Source: an uncultured Bacteroidota bacterium (GTDB lineage Bacteria; Bacteroidota; Bacteroidia; 2-12-FULL-35-15). Taken from it: DNA of 64,000 nt. The notes below the pieces were generated by a model, which was not told the DNA's origin, did no database searches, and was given only the letters and a program-made list of their open reading frames with translations. Each line of letters begins with the position of its first letter. Within the stretch, counting starts at the first letter, position 1. The position numbers and the translations under genes are program-made. Of this stretch, positions 26,599 through 35,803 are shown in pieces. Where the stretch lies: positions 1-64,000 of the forward strand of contig CAINDA010000041.1 in the NCBI GenBank assembly GCA_903847205.1, given 5' to 3'.

Positions 26599-27060
26599 CT
26601 AATTAACTTTTTCAATAGAAACTGCAGTGCCTCCCTGAGCTTCAATTGCAGTTTTTGCAGCTGCTGAAAAAGAATGTACTTTTATTTCAACTTTTGATTT
26701 TAACTCACCGCGGCCAAGTATTTTTACTTTGTCGTTCTTGTGGGCTAATCCTTTTGAAACTAAGAAGTCTATATCAATAGTGCTTATCTTATTATCATTT
26801 ACCAAAGCCTGGATAACATCTAAATTTACACCGCGGTATTCAATACGGTTGATATTTTTGAATCCGAATTTAGGAACACGTCTTTGCAAAGGCATCTGCC
26901 CTCCTTCAAAACCTCTTTTTGCAGAATATCCTGAACGGGACTGTGCACCTTTATGGCCTTTTGTGGATGTTCCGCCTTTACCGGAACCTTGTCCTCTGCC
27001 TATACGTTTTTTAGCATTTTTAACCGAACCTTCTGCCGGTGTTAAGTTACTTAAGTTCAT
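26599..27060 (-). CDS. rplO: 50S ribosomal protein L15
   Basis: 153 residues. The Gly-rich N-terminus (NAKKRIGRGQGSGKGGTS, then KGHKGAQSRSGYS) and GFEGGQMPLQRRVPKFGF are the L15 signatures. It is a late-assembly protein that binds domains II and V of 23S rRNA. It comes before secY in the spc block. Normal length. Confidence 0.97.
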   Translation of the reverse strand: MNLSNLTPAEGSVKNAKKRIGRGQGSGKGGTSTKGHKGAQSRSGYSAKRGFEGGQMPLQRRVPKFGFKNINRIEYRGVNLDVIQALVNDNKISTIDIDFLVSKGLAHKNDKVKILGRGELKSKVEIKVHSFSAAAKTAIEAQGGTAVSIEKVN

Positions 27061-27095
27061 CTTTTTTATTTATTTATTTGGAGGTTTGCTTTATC

Positions 27096-27121
27096 CGGAG
27101 ATTTAACTTTTAAATTCTCCG
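27096..27121. repeat. Hairpin in rpmD-rplO spacer
   Basis: CGGAGATTTA and TAAATTCTCCG pair with one bulge around an ACTTT loop. It uses the same AATTCTCC word as other spacers. Confidence 0.55.
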
Positions 27122-27133
27122 TTATGCAGTTCT

Positions 27134-27310
27134 CTAATTTATTACCGTTACTAAATGTGCGACTTTTTTTATCATGCCTGTAATCTGAGGCGTTTCTTCT
27201 TTTTCAATAGTCTGGTTCATTTTTGTAAACCCAAGAGCACGCAGTGTGCGTTTTTGACGCTCAGGACGATTGATACCGCTTTTTGTCTGTTTTATTTTAA
27301 TTGTAGCCAT
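27134..27310 (-). CDS. rpmD: 50S ribosomal protein L30
   Basis: 58 residues from MATIKIKQTKSGINRPERQK. It has the usual RTLRALGFTKMNQTIE core and ends KKVAHLVTVIN. It stabilises 23S rRNA domain II. I chose the ATG at 27310 because L30 proteins start at this point and are about 60 residues. An in-frame upstream start at 27337 would add nine residues inside the preceding word array. Between rpsE and rplO. Confidence 0.95.
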   Translation of the reverse strand: MATIKIKQTKSGINRPERQKRTLRALGFTKMNQTIEKEETPQITGMIKKVAHLVTVIN

Positions 27311-27319
27311 TTTTTTATT

Positions 27320-27392
27320 AATTTGATAATTCGGCAATTTGACAACTTGAAAATTGCATTAGCACATTTTCAAAGTTTCAAAGTTTCAAATT
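27320..27392. repeat. Spacer hairpin array (rpsE-rpmD)
   Basis: Left arm 27320-27356: AATTTGATAATTCGGCAATT, GACAACTTGAAAATTG. Right arm 27365-27392: CATTTTC AAAGTTTC AAAGTTTC AAATT. The reverse complement of the right arm, AATTTGAAACTTTGAAAC.., aligns with the left. Confidence 0.7.
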
Positions 27393-27396
27393 AGAT

Positions 27397-27915
27397 TTAT
27401 CCTTTAAATACTTTTTCCATTGAAATACCGCGGTGCTGCGCTACAGTAGCTGCATCACGCATCTGCGTAAGTGCATCCATAGTTGCTTTAACAACGTTGT
27501 GAGGGTTAGACGATCCTTTAGATTTAGCCAACACGTCAGTAACACCAACGCTTTCAAGAACGGCACGCATCGCACCGCCTGCAATAACACCAGTACCATG
27601 AGCAGCTGGTTTCAGAAATACTAATGCACCTCCGAATTTACCATATTGTTCGTGAGCAACAGTCCCTTTTACGATAGCTACTTTTATCAAATTCTTTTTA
27701 GCATCATCAATTCCTTTGGTGATAGCATCAGTAACTTCTTTAGCTTTTCCTAAACCGTAACCTACAATACCTTTTTCGTTTCCTACCACTACTATGGCAG
27801 AAAATGTAAAGTTTCTTCCGCCTTTAGTAACTTTAGTTACACGTTGAATGCTGACAAGCTTATCCTTTAATTCGATATCGCTTGATTTTACTCTTTTAAT
27901 GTTAGTGTTTGACAT
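27397..27915 (-). CDS. rpsE: 30S ribosomal protein S5
   Basis: 172 residues. The double-stranded RNA-binding fold has [20 protein letters not shown] and [19 protein letters not shown] near the N-terminus. [19 protein letters not shown] follows in the C-terminal half. It lies at the mRNA entry channel; with S4 it governs decoding fidelity and mRNA unwinding. Normal length. 78 bp after rplR. Confidence 0.97.
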   Translation of the reverse strand: MSNTNIKRVKSSDIELKDKLVSIQRVTKVTKGGRNFTFSAIVVVGNEKGIVGYGLGKAKEVTDAITKGIDDAKKNLIKVAIVKGTVAHEQYGKFGGALVFLKPAAHGTGVIAGGAMRAVLESVGVTDVLAKSKGSSNPHNVVKATMDALTQMRDAATVAQHRGISMEKVFKG

Positions 27916-27922
27916 TATTTTC

Positions 27923-27993
27923 GATTTATTGATTTGGTGATTTGTGTTTCGGCGGATTAGAATTTTCTAATTCCCTATGCGGCAAATCTCTAA
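27923..27993. repeat. Spacer inverted word array (rplR-rpsE)
   Basis: Nested hairpin GGATTAGAA/TTCTAATTCC at 27954-27973 inside an outer pairing of GATTTATTGATTTGGTGATT with GCGGCAAATCTCTAATTA. It runs up to the rplR stop codon. Confidence 0.6.
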
Positions 27994-28350
27994 TTAAAAT
28001 TTAAGTCCTGCTTCACGTGCAGCTTCTGCCAATGATTTAACACGGCCATGATATAAATAACCATTTCTGTCAAAGCGTACTGATAAAATACCAGCTTTAG
28101 CCGCTTTTTCAGCGATAGTTTTTCCAACTAATTTAGCCTGGTCAATTTTGTTTCCTTTAACATCAGCAATACCTTTATCTGAAGAAGAAGCAGCTAATAA
28201 TGTACTTCCGGAAACATCATCAATTAATTGAGCATAAATTCCTTTATTGCTTCTGAAAACAGAAAGTCTTGGACTTGCAGCATCGCCGGTTACAACTTTG
28301 CGGATACGCATCTTGATTTTTGTTCTTCTAATATTCTTTTCTAAGGCCAT
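27994..28350 (-). CDS. rplR: 50S ribosomal protein L18
   Basis: 118 residues: [38 protein letters not shown] and the end [19 protein letters not shown] match L18. It binds 5S rRNA with L5 and carries it into the central protuberance. Normal length. Between rplF and rpsE, flanked on both sides by spacer arrays. Confidence 0.97.
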   Translation of the reverse strand: MALEKNIRRTKIKMRIRKVVTGDAASPRLSVFRSNKGIYAQLIDDVSGSTLLAASSSDKGIADVKGNKIDQAKLVGKTIAEKAAKAGILSVRFDRNGYLYHGRVKSLAEAAREAGLKF

Positions 28351-28358
28351 TTTTATTT

Positions 28359-28436
28359 AATTTGATATTTTACTGATTCGATGATTTGAAACTGTTTAAC
28401 GATTTTCAAACTATCCAATTTTCAAATTGATTGATT
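28359..28436. repeat. Spacer inverted word array (rplF-rplR)
   Basis: Left 28359-28394 has AATTTGATATTTTACTG and GATGATTTGAAACTG. Right 28400-28436 has GATTTTCAAACTATCCAATT and TTCAAATTGATTGATT. Confidence 0.55.
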
Positions 28437-28440
28437 CATT

Positions 28441-28995
28441 TTATTTACCTGCTGATTTACCAGCTTTTCTTCTTAATATTTCACCTGCGAACTTAATACC
28501 TTTTCCTTTATAAGGTTCAGGTTTACGCAATGAACGTATTTTAGCAGCAACTGCACCGATTAACTGTTTATCAGCACACTCTAAAAATACAGTTGGGTTT
28601 TTACCTTTTTCAGTTGTTGTAGTTACTTTAATTTCAACCGGCAGTTCAAAGGAAACGTTGTGAGAATAACCTAATGTTAACTCTAACATCTGACCTTTAT
28701 GTGCTGCACGAAAACCAACACCCACAAGTTCTTGTTCAGTCTTATAACCTTCGTTAACGCCTTTAATCATTGAAGCAATTAATGCGCGGTATAAACCATG
28801 CATTGCTTTGTGCCTTTTTTGTTCAGTGGCGCGTTCTAATATAATTTTACCTTCAACATTTTTGAGGGTAATAGAAGAGTCCATTTTTTGAGTCAAAGTA
28901 CCTTTAGCACCTTTTACGGTAACTAAATTTTTATCTGAAACATTTACCTCCACACCTTTGGGAAGCACAATTGGTAATTTACCTATTCTTGACAT
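28441..28995 (-). CDS. rplF: 50S ribosomal protein L6
   Basis: 184 residues with two L6 repeats: MSRIGKLPIVLPKGVEVNV at the start, and LELTLGYSHNVSFELP, then RKPEPYKGKGIKFAGEILRR at the end of the second. It sits at the base of the L7/L12 stalk near the sarcin-ricin loop, where elongation factors bind. Normal length. 80 bp after rpsH. Confidence 0.97.
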   Translation of the reverse strand: MSRIGKLPIVLPKGVEVNVSDKNLVTVKGAKGTLTQKMDSSITLKNVEGKIILERATEQKRHKAMHGLYRALIASMIKGVNEGYKTEQELVGVGFRAAHKGQMLELTLGYSHNVSFELPVEIKVTTTTEKGKNPTVFLECADKQLIGAVAAKIRSLRKPEPYKGKGIKFAGEILRRKAGKSAGK

Positions 28996-29075
28996 TTTAT
29001 TTTAAGTTTAAGAGTTAAAAGTTTAAAGTCCAAAGCTGCACCTGCAGCAAGAAAATCAAAACCTAAAACAAATTT

Positions 29076-29471
29076 TTAATATACATAACACAATACTTCT
29101 CCGCCTACTTTCTGTGTTTTAGCTTCTTTATCAGTCATTACACCTTTAGAAGTAGAAATGATGGCAATACCTAAACCATTTAAAACTCTCGGAAGTTTCT
29201 GTGATCCGGCATATTGTCTTAAACCTGGAGTACTTACTCTTGAAATATTTTTGATAGCTGATTGTTTACTTACCGGGTGGTATTTCAGAGCAATTTTAAT
29301 TGCGCCCTGAGCGGTAGAGTCTTCGAATTTGTAGTTTAAAATATAGCCTTTTTCGAAAAGAATTTTTGTTATTTCCTTTTTTAGGTTGGAAGCAGGAATT
29401 TCGACTATTCTGTGGTTTGCTTTAATAGCATTTCTTACTCTTGTAAGGTAATCTGCAATGGTATCTGTCAT
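29076..29471 (-). CDS. rpsH: 30S ribosomal protein S8
   Basis: 131 residues: MTDTIADYLTRVRNAIKANH at the start and GLGIAIISTSKGVMTDKEA near the end, finishing GGEVLCYVY as S8 proteins do. It binds helix 21 of 16S rRNA and, in E. coli, represses the spc operon by binding the rplE region. Whether that control holds here cannot be read off. 156 bp after rpsN, the longest spacer in the cluster. Confidence 0.97.
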   Translation of the reverse strand: MTDTIADYLTRVRNAIKANHRIVEIPASNLKKEITKILFEKGYILNYKFEDSTAQGAIKIALKYHPVSKQSAIKNISRVSTPGLRQYAGSQKLPRVLNGLGIAIISTSKGVMTDKEAKTQKVGGEVLCYVY

Positions 29472-29538
29472 TTTATTTGGTTTTATATCTTATCCCGCAC
29501 GCAGGATAATTATATATTAATACTCTATTTTAATATTT

Positions 29539-29623
29539 AGTGATTTGTCGATTTAGAGATTTGTTGATTTATTACATTATTTATTTAAATCTCCAATTTT
29601 CTAATTCTCCAACTCACAAATTC
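29539..29623. repeat. Spacer inverted word array (rpsN-rpsH)
   Basis: Left 29539-29573: AGTGATTTGTCGATTTAG, AGATTTGTTGATTTATT. Right 29586-29623: TAAATCTCCAATTTTC, TAATTCTCCAACTC, ACAAATTC. It ends 5 bp from the rpsN stop. A further 60 bp between 29475 and 29535 is plain AT-rich sequence. Confidence 0.6.
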
Positions 29624-29627
29624 TTTT

Positions 29628-29897
29628 TTACCAGCTTGATTTTGTGATGCCCGGGATTAAACCATCCAAAGCCATTTCACGGAATGAATTTCTGGAAAGA
29701 CCGAATTGGCGCATATAACCTCTTGGACGGCCGGTTAATTTGCAGCGGTTGCGCTGGCGCACCGGAGACGAAGCTCTTGGAAGTTTTTGTAAACCTACAG
29801 AATCCCCTGCTGCTTTTAAAGCGGCTCTTCTATCAGCGTATAGATCAGCAAGTCTTTTGCGTTTAACTTCTCTTGCTTTCATTGATTCTTTTGCCAT
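29628..29897 (-). CDS. rpsN: 30S ribosomal protein S14, zinc-free type
   Basis: 89 residues: [40 protein letters not shown] and [20 protein letters not shown]. Only one Cys, so this is the long C-minus form rather than the 61-residue zinc form. It belongs to the 30S head. 9 bp after rplE; this short spacer has no word array. Confidence 0.97.
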   Translation of the reverse strand: MAKESMKAREVKRKRLADLYADRRAALKAAGDSVGLQKLPRASSPVRQRNRCKLTGRPRGYMRQFGLSRNSFREMALDGLIPGITKSSW

Positions 29898-29906
29898 CGA
29901 CTTATA

Positions 29907-30464
29907 TTATTTTTTTTGATTTTTAAATGGTAATCCAAATTCGCTTAACAAAGCCAAAGCTTCATCATCATTATCTGCTGTGGTAACAATGGTAATATCC
30001 ATTCCCATTATTTTACTCACTTTGTCAATATCTATTTCCGGAAAAATAATCTGCTCGGTAACTCCTAAAGTATAATTGCCGTTACCGTCAAATCCTTTTT
30101 CGTTAATTCCTCTGAAATCACGAATTCGCGGCAAAGCTACGGAAATTAATCGATCTAAAAACTCAAACATTGTATCTCCGCGTAAAGTTACTCTAACCCC
30201 GATAGGAACCCCTTTACGAAGTTTGAAGTTAGAAATATCTTTCTTAGAAATAGTTGCAACAGCTTTTTGACCGCTGATAGTGGTCATTTCTTTTATTGCA
30301 CCTTCTATTAATTTTTTATCAGAAACAGCATCGCCGATTCCCTGATTAAGGCAGATCTTTGTTATTTTCGGCACCTGCATTGAACTGCTGTATCCGTATT
30401 TTTTTTGTAAAGCGGGAACAACGTCTGCTTTATACTTGTCTTTTAATCTCGGTGAATATGCCAT
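29907..30464 (-). CDS. rplE: 50S ribosomal protein L5
   Basis: 185 residues: [40 protein letters not shown] and [19 protein letters not shown] are L5 signatures. It binds 5S rRNA in the central protuberance and contacts P-site tRNA. Its ATG shares one base with the rplX stop (TAATG), so the two are translationally coupled. Confidence 0.97.
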   Translation of the reverse strand: MAYSPRLKDKYKADVVPALQKKYGYSSSMQVPKITKICLNQGIGDAVSDKKLIEGAIKEMTTISGQKAVATISKKDISNFKLRKGVPIGVRVTLRGDTMFEFLDRLISVALPRIRDFRGINEKGFDGNGNYTLGVTEQIIFPEIDIDKVSKIMGMDITIVTTADNDDEALALLSEFGLPFKNQKK

Positions 30465-30790
30465 TATTTAATTACCTCCCCTGTTTTTTTTGAGTAACGT
30501 ACTAATTTGTCGCTTTTTTCGTCTAGTTTTCTGCCTATACGGGTTGGTTTACCTGTACCCGGCTCAATTACCATAAGATTAGAAACATGAACTGAAGCTT
30601 CCTGCTTCACAATTCCGCCTTGAGCGTGTTTTGCACTTGGTTTAGTATGTTTTGATACTAAATTAATGCCTTCCACAATGGCACGGTTTTTTACTCTGTC
30701 TATTGACAGAATTTTACCTTCTTGATTTTTTGAATCACCGGCGATAACTTTAACTGAATCGCCTTTTTTGATATGTAACTTTGCTTGCAT
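30464..30790 (-). CDS. rplX: 50S ribosomal protein L24
   Basis: 108 residues. KOW motif near the start ([23 protein letters not shown], in two parts) and [20 protein letters not shown]. It initiates 50S assembly at 23S rRNA domain I and lines the exit tunnel. 20 bp after rplN and overlapping rplE by one base. Confidence 0.97.
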   Translation of the reverse strand: MQAKLHIKKGDSVKVIAGDSKNQEGKILSIDRVKNRAIVEGINLVSKHTKPSAKHAQGGIVKQEASVHVSNLMVIEPGTGKPTRIGRKLDEKSDKLVRYSKKTGEVIK

Positions 30791-30810
30791 TGCTGTATTT
30801 AATTATTCAC

Positions 30811-31179
30811 CTACAGAACTTCTGGAGCCAGTGAAATTATTTTCATAAATTGTTTATCTCTCAGTTCACGGGCAACCGGCCCGAAAATACGTGTGCCTCT
30901 TAACTCATCTGCTGCATTTAATAATACAACAGCATTATCGTCAAAGCGGATATATGATCCATCTGCTCGTCTTACTTCTTTTCTGGTTCTGACAACAACA
31001 GCTTTTGAAACAGCGCCTTTTTTAATGTTGCCTGATGGCAATGCATGTTTCACAGTTACTACCACTTTGTCGCCGATTGAAGCATATCTCTTTTTTGTTC
31101 CGCCAAGTACACGGATAACTAAAACCTCTTTTGCTCCGCTGTTATCCGCAACTAATAATCTTGATTCTTGTTGTACCAT
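30811..31179 (-). CDS. rplN: 50S ribosomal protein L14
   Basis: 122 residues, the exact family length: [40 protein letters not shown] and [23 protein letters not shown] in two parts. It binds 23S rRNA near L19 and forms an intersubunit bridge; it is also the target of RsfS silencing. 113 bp after rpsQ with a word array between. Confidence 0.97.
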   Translation of the reverse strand: MVQQESRLLVADNSGAKEVLVIRVLGGTKKRYASIGDKVVVTVKHALPSGNIKKGAVSKAVVVRTRKEVRRADGSYIRFDDNAVVLLNAADELRGTRIFGPVARELRDKQFMKIISLAPEVL

Positions 31180-31187
31180 TTTTTTAT

Positions 31188-31284
31188 ATTTCGGATTTCG
31201 GATTTGTGATTTCGGATGTTACCGGATCATTTCCTTAACCTATTGTTTAATTTTTAAAATCCGCAATTGCAAATTCGCAATCGG
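31188..31284. repeat. Spacer inverted word array (rpsQ-rplN)
   Basis: Left 31188-31218: ATTTCGGATTTCGGATTTG, TGATTTCGGATG. Right 31256-31284: AAAATCCGCAATTGC, AAATTCGCAATCGG. Here the shared word contains CGG instead of GAG, so each array has its own word. Confidence 0.65.
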
Positions 31285-31292
31285 CATTTATA

Positions 31293-31550
31293 TTATTTCA
31301 CTTTTTCAAGAACTTCAACCAGTCTCCAGCATTTGTTTTTGCTGATAGGGCGGGTTTCCATAATTTTTACGCTGTCGCCGATGCTGCAGATATTTGCTTC
31401 ATCGTGTGCCGTAAACTTGGTTGTTTTCTTAAGAAACTTACCGTATTTAGGATGTTTTACTTTACGTTCAACAGACACAACTATTGACTTATCCATCTTG
31501 TTGCTGGTTACTAAGCCGATTTTTTCTTTTCTTAAATTTCTATCTTCCAT
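31293..31550 (-). CDS. rpsQ: 30S ribosomal protein S17
   Basis: 85 residues: [40 protein letters not shown] and [20 protein letters not shown]. An OB-fold protein that binds 16S rRNA helices 7 and 11 early in assembly. 8 bp after rpmC, with no array in between. Confidence 0.97.
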   Translation of the reverse strand: MEDRNLRKEKIGLVTSNKMDKSIVVSVERKVKHPKYGKFLKKTTKFTAHDEANICSIGDSVKIMETRPISKNKCWRLVEVLEKVK

Positions 31551-31558
31551 TTTTGAAA

Positions 31559-31762
31559 TTATTTTTTTGCTAATGCTAATTCTCTGCTGCGAAGTTCTGT
31601 TTGTAATCTCGCTACTGTTTTTCTGCTGAAAGTAATTTTCAACGGGTTTTCAATTGGAGATACTGAGTGATTCAGCTTTAATTTAGCCAAAGTACTTTTT
31701 TCTTCTTTTATTCTTCCGTTAAGATCGCTTGTAGAAAGTTGTTTAATATCTGCCTGTGTCAT
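31559..31762 (-). CDS. rpmC: 50S ribosomal protein L29
   Basis: 67 residues of two antiparallel helices: [20 protein letters not shown] and [20 protein letters not shown]. It sits at the tunnel exit beside L23, near the SRP and trigger-factor docking sites. It follows rplP by 36 bp in the S10 block. Confidence 0.96.
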   Translation of the reverse strand: MTQADIKQLSTSDLNGRIKEEKSTLAKLKLNHSVSPIENPLKITFSRKTVARLQTELRSRELALAKK

Positions 31763-31798
31763 TTTATTTATGTATTAATTCTCTCAATTAATTTTTGC

Positions 31799-32233
31799 TT
31801 ATGGATTAACAGTTTCAGATGCGTAATCTCTTCTAACAACAAACTGAGTTGTCAAAGGTAATTTTTGTGCTGCTAAACGTAATGCTTCTTTAGCAACCTC
31901 CAAAGGAACACCTTCGGCTTCAAAAATAACACGTCCTGGTTTTACAACTGTTACCCAATATTCAGGAGCACCTTTACCTTTACCCATACGAACCTCTGCA
32001 GGTTTTGAAGTAATTGGTTTATCAGGGAAAACACGAATCCATAATTGTCCCTCACGTTTCATGAAACGAGTTACTGCAACCCGGGCAGCTTCTAATTGGC
32101 GTGCTGTAACCCAGCATCCTTCAGTTGCCTTGAGGCCGAATGAACCGAATGAAAGTTGATCCCCGCGTTTTGCGTCGCCTTTCATTTTCATTTTGTGCAT
32201 TTTTCTGTACTTGGTTCTTTTAGGCTGTAACAT
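31799..32233 (-). CDS. rplP: 50S ribosomal protein L16
   Basis: 144 residues: [19 protein letters not shown], then [20 protein letters not shown] and [20 protein letters not shown]. It binds near the A site and helps place aminoacyl-tRNA. Normal length. 72 bp after rpsC, 36 bp before rpmC. Confidence 0.97.
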   Translation of the reverse strand: MLQPKRTKYRKMHKMKMKGDAKRGDQLSFGSFGLKATEGCWVTARQLEAARVAVTRFMKREGQLWIRVFPDKPITSKPAEVRMGKGKGAPEYWVTVVKPGRVIFEAEGVPLEVAKEALRLAAQKLPLTTQFVVRRDYASETVNP

Positions 32234-32305
32234 TTTGTATTGTAATTAAAAGTTATATTTAAGCTTTTGTATTTTGATAATTAAATATCAGTTAAAATAG
32301 TTTAA

Positions 32306-33094
32306 TTATTTAGGTCTTCTTTTGTCATTTCTGTCATTTCCGCCTTTTCTTGGTCCGCCTGGACCGTTTCCGCGTTTTTCAAATTTCGGATTTCCTCCTG
32401 TCGGCGGTCCGCCTTTTTTATCTTTAGATCCAGGTGCCGAAGCTCCTACATTTGGAGATAAATCACGTTTGCCGTAAATTTCGCCTTTACATATCCATAC
32501 TTTTACGCCAATCCGGCCGTAAGTTGTATGAGCTTCACCTAAAGCATAATCAATATCAGCTCTTAATGTATGCAACGGTGTACGTCCTTCTTTGTAACCT
32601 TCAACACGTGCCATTTCAGCACCTGCCAAACGTCCTGAACATTTTACTTTAATCCCTTCAGCTCCCATTCGCATAGTAGAAGCTACAGCCATTTTAACTG
32701 CTCTTCTGAAAGAGATACGGCCTTCTATCTGGCGGGCAATACTGTCTGCAACTAAACGGGCATCTAATTCCGGACGTTTAATTTCAAAAATATTTATTTG
32801 AATATCTTTTTTTGTGATTTTTTTTAACTCTTCTTTAATCTTATCAACCTCCTGGCCACCTTTACCAATAATAATCCCGGGACGTGATGTGTTAATAGTA
32901 ACAGTAATTATTTTTACTGTTCTTTCAATCACAATTTTTGAAATGCTTGCTTTTGCTAAACGTGCTTTCAAATACGTTCTGATTTTGAAATCCTCGACTA
33001 ATTTGTCGGAAAAATTTTTACCGCCGTACCAGTTAGAATCCCATCCTTTAATGATGCCTAAACGTAAGCCTATTGGATTTGCTTTTTGTCCCAT
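32306..33094 (-). CDS. rpsC: 30S ribosomal protein S3
   Basis: 262 residues. It begins [20 protein letters not shown]. The KH domain has [20 protein letters not shown] and the C-terminal domain has [20 protein letters not shown]. Residues about 218-262 form a Gly/Lys/Arg/Asn-rich tail ([35 protein letters not shown]) longer than in E. coli. It lines the mRNA entry and has helicase activity with S4 and S5. 10 bp after rplV. Confidence 0.97.
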   Translation of the reverse strand: MGQKANPIGLRLGIIKGWDSNWYGGKNFSDKLVEDFKIRTYLKARLAKASISKIVIERTVKIITVTINTSRPGIIIGKGGQEVDKIKEELKKITKKDIQINIFEIKRPELDARLVADSIARQIEGRISFRRAVKMAVASTMRMGAEGIKVKCSGRLAGAEMARVEGYKEGRTPLHTLRADIDYALGEAHTTYGRIGVKVWICKGEIYGKRDLSPNVGASAPGSKDKKGGPPTGGNPKFEKRGNGPGGPRKGGNDRNDKRRPK

Positions 33095-33104
33095 TGAAAT
33101 TATA

Positions 33105-33527
33105 TTATTTAGTTTCTTCTTGCTTTTTAGTTTCTACTTTTTTGCTGTCAACAACAATTGTTACGTGATTAGAACGTTTTCTGATTCTATTTGCACGTCC
33201 CTGAGGAGCTGTTCTTAAGCGTTTCATTTGAAGTGCGCTGTCAACAAAAACTTCTTTCACAACCAGGTTGCTTTCTTCTGATCTATTACCAGTCTTTGCT
33301 TCGTAATTTGAAATTGCTGATGTAAGCAGTTTCTCTAATCTCACTGAAGCTTCTTTCGGATTAAATTTTAAAATATTCAGCGCTGAATATACTTCTTTTC
33401 CTCTTATAAGGTCAGCAAGTAATCTCATTTTACGGGGAGACGTAGGGCAATTTTTCAATACAGCAAAATATCTGCTTTTGTTTGCTTCTTTGCGCGCGTC
33501 CGCTGCGTTTTGTTTTCTAACACCCAT
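33105..33527 (-). CDS. rplV: 50S ribosomal protein L22
   Basis: 140 residues: [40 protein letters not shown] and [17 protein letters not shown]. Its long beta hairpin lines the exit tunnel and forms the macrolide-gating constriction. A short charged tail ([14 protein letters not shown]) follows the core. 89 bp after rpsS, with an array in the spacer. Confidence 0.97.
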   Translation of the reverse strand: MGVRKQNAADARKEANKSRYFAVLKNCPTSPRKMRLLADLIRGKEVYSALNILKFNPKEASVRLEKLLTSAISNYEAKTGNRSEESNLVVKEVFVDSALQMKRLRTAPQGRANRIRKRSNHVTIVVDSKKVETKKQEETK

Positions 33528-33535
33528 TGTTATTT

Positions 33536-33612
33536 AATTTGTGAATTTGAGAATTTAGAAATTTGAAAATGTTATTAATTATCAAATTATCAAATTGTCA
33601 AATTGATTAATT
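33536..33612. repeat. Spacer hairpin array (rpsS-rplV), clearest example
   Basis: Left arm 33536-33571 is a run of 8-9-base words: AATTTGTG AATTTGAG AATTTAGA AATTTGAAAATG. Right arm 33581-33612 is ATCAAATT ATCAAATT GTCAAATT GATTAATT. The arms are complementary in register shifts of the word, across a 9-base loop. Confidence 0.75.
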
Positions 33613-33616
33613 CATT

Positions 33617-33895
33617 TTATTTAGTTGCTTTGTCTCTGTTGCCTGAGTGACCTCTGAAAGTCCTGGTTGGTGCAAATTCACCGAATTTGTGTCCTACCAT
33701 ATTTTCAGTTAAATACACTGGAATAAATTTATTGCCATTGTGCACCGCTACTGTCAAACCAACAAACTCTGGAGAAATCATTGATCTGCGTGACCAGGTT
33801 TTAACAACTGTTTTTTTACCTGATGCCTGAAGATCAAGCAGTTTTTTTTCTAATTTCCAATCTATAAAAGGACCTTTTTTTAATGAACGTGCCAT
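33617..33895 (-). CDS. rpsS: 30S ribosomal protein S19
   Basis: 92 residues: [40 protein letters not shown] and [20 protein letters not shown]. It sits in the 30S head with S13 and forms an A-site finger contact. Family length. 60 bp after rplB. Confidence 0.97.
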   Translation of the reverse strand: MARSLKKGPFIDWKLEKKLLDLQASGKKTVVKTWSRRSMISPEFVGLTVAVHNGNKFIPVYLTENMVGHKFGEFAPTRTFRGHSGNRDKATK

Positions 33896-33955
33896 TTTTA
33901 TTTGTTTTTAGTTGTGAACCCTTTCGTTAAAAAGAAGCCATTAAACTAGGTTAAA

Positions 33956-34780
33956 TTATTTTTTTCTTCCTTCAATTATGTATTTGTTAGATGCTTTCTT
34001 AGGGTAACGTGTTTTGTAACCTTTAGACGGCAATCCTTTTCTTGATCTTGGGTGGCCTCCTGAAGCTCTTCCTTCACCGCCGCCCATTGGATGGTCAACA
34101 GGATTCATTGCTACCGGACGTGTTCTCGGTCTGCGGCCTTGCCAGCGTGTACGGCCTGCCTTACCGCTGATTTCCAAATTGTGATCTGCATTTGAAACTG
34201 AACCAATGGTAGCCATGCAGGTAATCAAGATCATGCGTGTTTCGCCTGAAGGCATTTTAACAACAGCATATTTTCCGTCCCTTGCACTTAATTGTGCAGA
34301 AGAACCGGCGCTTCTTGCCATAATAGCTCCCTGACCGGGGCGTAATTCAATATTGTGGATTGTTGTACCTAGAGGAATATCAGATAGATATAATGCGTTA
34401 CCTATTTCAGGACTTGCATCTTTACCGGAAACAACTTTTTTGCCTACTTGTAATCCAGTCGGCGCAATAATATAACGTTTTTCACCATCTGCATAAACTA
34501 ATAAAGCAATACGTGCAGTACGATTTGGATCGTACTCAATAGTTTTTACTGTTGCAGGGACACCGTCTTTATCTCTTTTAAAATCGATAATACGGTACTG
34601 CTGTTTGTGACCGCCGCCGATATAGCGCATTGTCATTTTACCAGTATTGTCGCGTCCTCCGGATTTTTTTACAGGTAATAACAAACTTTTTTCGGGTTTG
34701 CCAAAAGTAATATCAGCGTTATCACTAACTAATTTAAAACGCTGTCCAGGTGTTAATGGGCGTAATTTTTTTAAAGCCAT
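33956..34780 (-). CDS. rplB: 50S ribosomal protein L2
   Basis: 274 residues: [40 protein letters not shown] and [20 protein letters not shown]. The last contains the His that corresponds to E. coli H229, needed for peptidyl transfer. It is one of the oldest ribosomal proteins and bridges the subunits. Normal length. 53 bp after rplW. Confidence 0.98.
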   Translation of the reverse strand: MALKKLRPLTPGQRFKLVSDNADITFGKPEKSLLLPVKKSGGRDNTGKMTMRYIGGGHKQQYRIIDFKRDKDGVPATVKTIEYDPNRTARIALLVYADGEKRYIIAPTGLQVGKKVVSGKDASPEIGNALYLSDIPLGTTIHNIELRPGQGAIMARSAGSSAQLSARDGKYAVVKMPSGETRMILITCMATIGSVSNADHNLEISGKAGRTRWQGRRPRTRPVAMNPVDHPMGGGEGRASGGHPRSRKGLPSKGYKTRYPKKASNKYIIEGRKK

Positions 34781-34833
34781 CTCAGTTTATTTTATTATCA
34801 CCCCGACTGCTCGGGGTATAGTTACTATAAAAA

Positions 34834-35124
34834 TTAAATACTTGCGTAGAAATCAATCGCTTCTCCCTTTTTCAGGGTAACAACAGCTCTCTTATGTTTA
34901 TTAACTCTGCCGATTGCAACTCCTTGAGTAGTGTTGCGTGTTTTCACTTTACCGACATAATTTTGTGTATTAACAGAATCAACTGTAACACTATAAAGTT
35001 TTTCTATAGCTGTTTTTATCTGCACTTTGTTTGCACTTTTATCTACAACAAAACCATAGCGGTTAAATTTGTCGCCTTGTGCAGTCATTTTTTCGGTAAT
35101 AACCGGTTTTATTATAATGCTCAT
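34834..35124 (-). CDS. rplW: 50S ribosomal protein L23
   Basis: 96 residues: MSIIIKPVITEKMTAQGDKF, then RYGFVVDKSANKVQIKTAIE and the extended loop with GKVKTRNTTQGVAIGRVN. It is at the exit of the peptide tunnel and docks trigger factor and SRP. 48 bp after rplD. Confidence 0.96.
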   Translation of the reverse strand: MSIIIKPVITEKMTAQGDKFNRYGFVVDKSANKVQIKTAIEKLYSVTVDSVNTQNYVGKVKTRNTTQGVAIGRVNKHKRAVVTLKKGEAIDFYASI

Positions 35125-35172
35125 TTTTTTAAAATTTGATAATATATCTTACAAAATCTTTAAATTAACTTA

Positions 35173-35802
35173 TTAATTACTTAATAAATTCTCAATTTCT
35201 TTCACTGAGCTTTCTAGAAGTAAAAGGTTGTTAGCATTTAAAATATCGTAAGTGTTTAAATCCGAAGCCGTTACTACTTTTGCATTGCTTAAATTTCGGG
35301 AGGACAAATATATGTTTTTATTTGATTCCCCCAACACTAATAAGGTTTTTTTATCTGAAAGCTTTAAATTATTAATTAAGTCAGCATATTTTTGTGTTTT
35401 AGGAGAGTCAAAAATAAAATCTTCTAAAATAGTAATACTGCTTTCTTTTGCTTTGTAAGTTAAGGCCGACATACGCGCTAAACGTTTTAATTTTTTATTC
35501 AATTTGAACGAGTAGTCTCTCGGACGAGGACCAAAAGCCCTGCCGCCTCCGACTCTGGTTGGAGATTTATCATTACCAGCACGAGCACCGCCGGTACCTT
35601 TTTGTTTTTTTAATTTTTTAGATGAACCAGCTATCTCAGCTCTTTCTTTTGATTTATGTGTACCCTGGCGTTTATTTGCTAAATGCTGTTTAACATCTAA
35701 ATAAATAGCATGGTCATTTGGGTCGATGCCAAAGACTGCATCGTTTAGGCTTACTTTCTTTGAAGTAGCTTTACCGCTTATATTTATTACTGTTACTTCC
35801 AT
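35173..35802 (-). CDS. rplD: 50S ribosomal protein L4
   Basis: 209 residues from [20 protein letters not shown]. The tunnel-lining loop is [21 protein letters not shown] in two parts, then [20 protein letters not shown]. In E. coli L4 also represses the S10 operon. The ATG at 35802 was chosen because it follows the rplC stop by one base and matches the usual L4 start. The longer frame (35814) would overlap rplC by 11 bp. Confidence 0.95.
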   Translation of the reverse strand: MEVTVINISGKATSKKVSLNDAVFGIDPNDHAIYLDVKQHLANKRQGTHKSKERAEIAGSSKKLKKQKGTGGARAGNDKSPTRVGGGRAFGPRPRDYSFKLNKKLKRLARMSALTYKAKESSITILEDFIFDSPKTQKYADLINNLKLSDKKTLLVLGESNKNIYLSSRNLSNAKVVTASDLNTYDILNANNLLLLESSVKEIENLLSN

Positions 35803-35803
35803 A

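Noticed and set aside
26729-27106. 125-codon plus-strand frame opposite rplO
   Set aside because: Shadow of the Gly/Lys-rich L15 coding sequence on the other strand.
30893-31345. 150-codon plus-strand frame opposite rplN
   Set aside because: It is antisense to a conserved ribosomal gene and its end lies in the spacer array. It has no recognisable domain.
33536-33612. CRISPR-like short repeats in the ribosomal spacers
   Set aside because: The words are only 6-9 bases and run into inverted partners, with no spacers between them.
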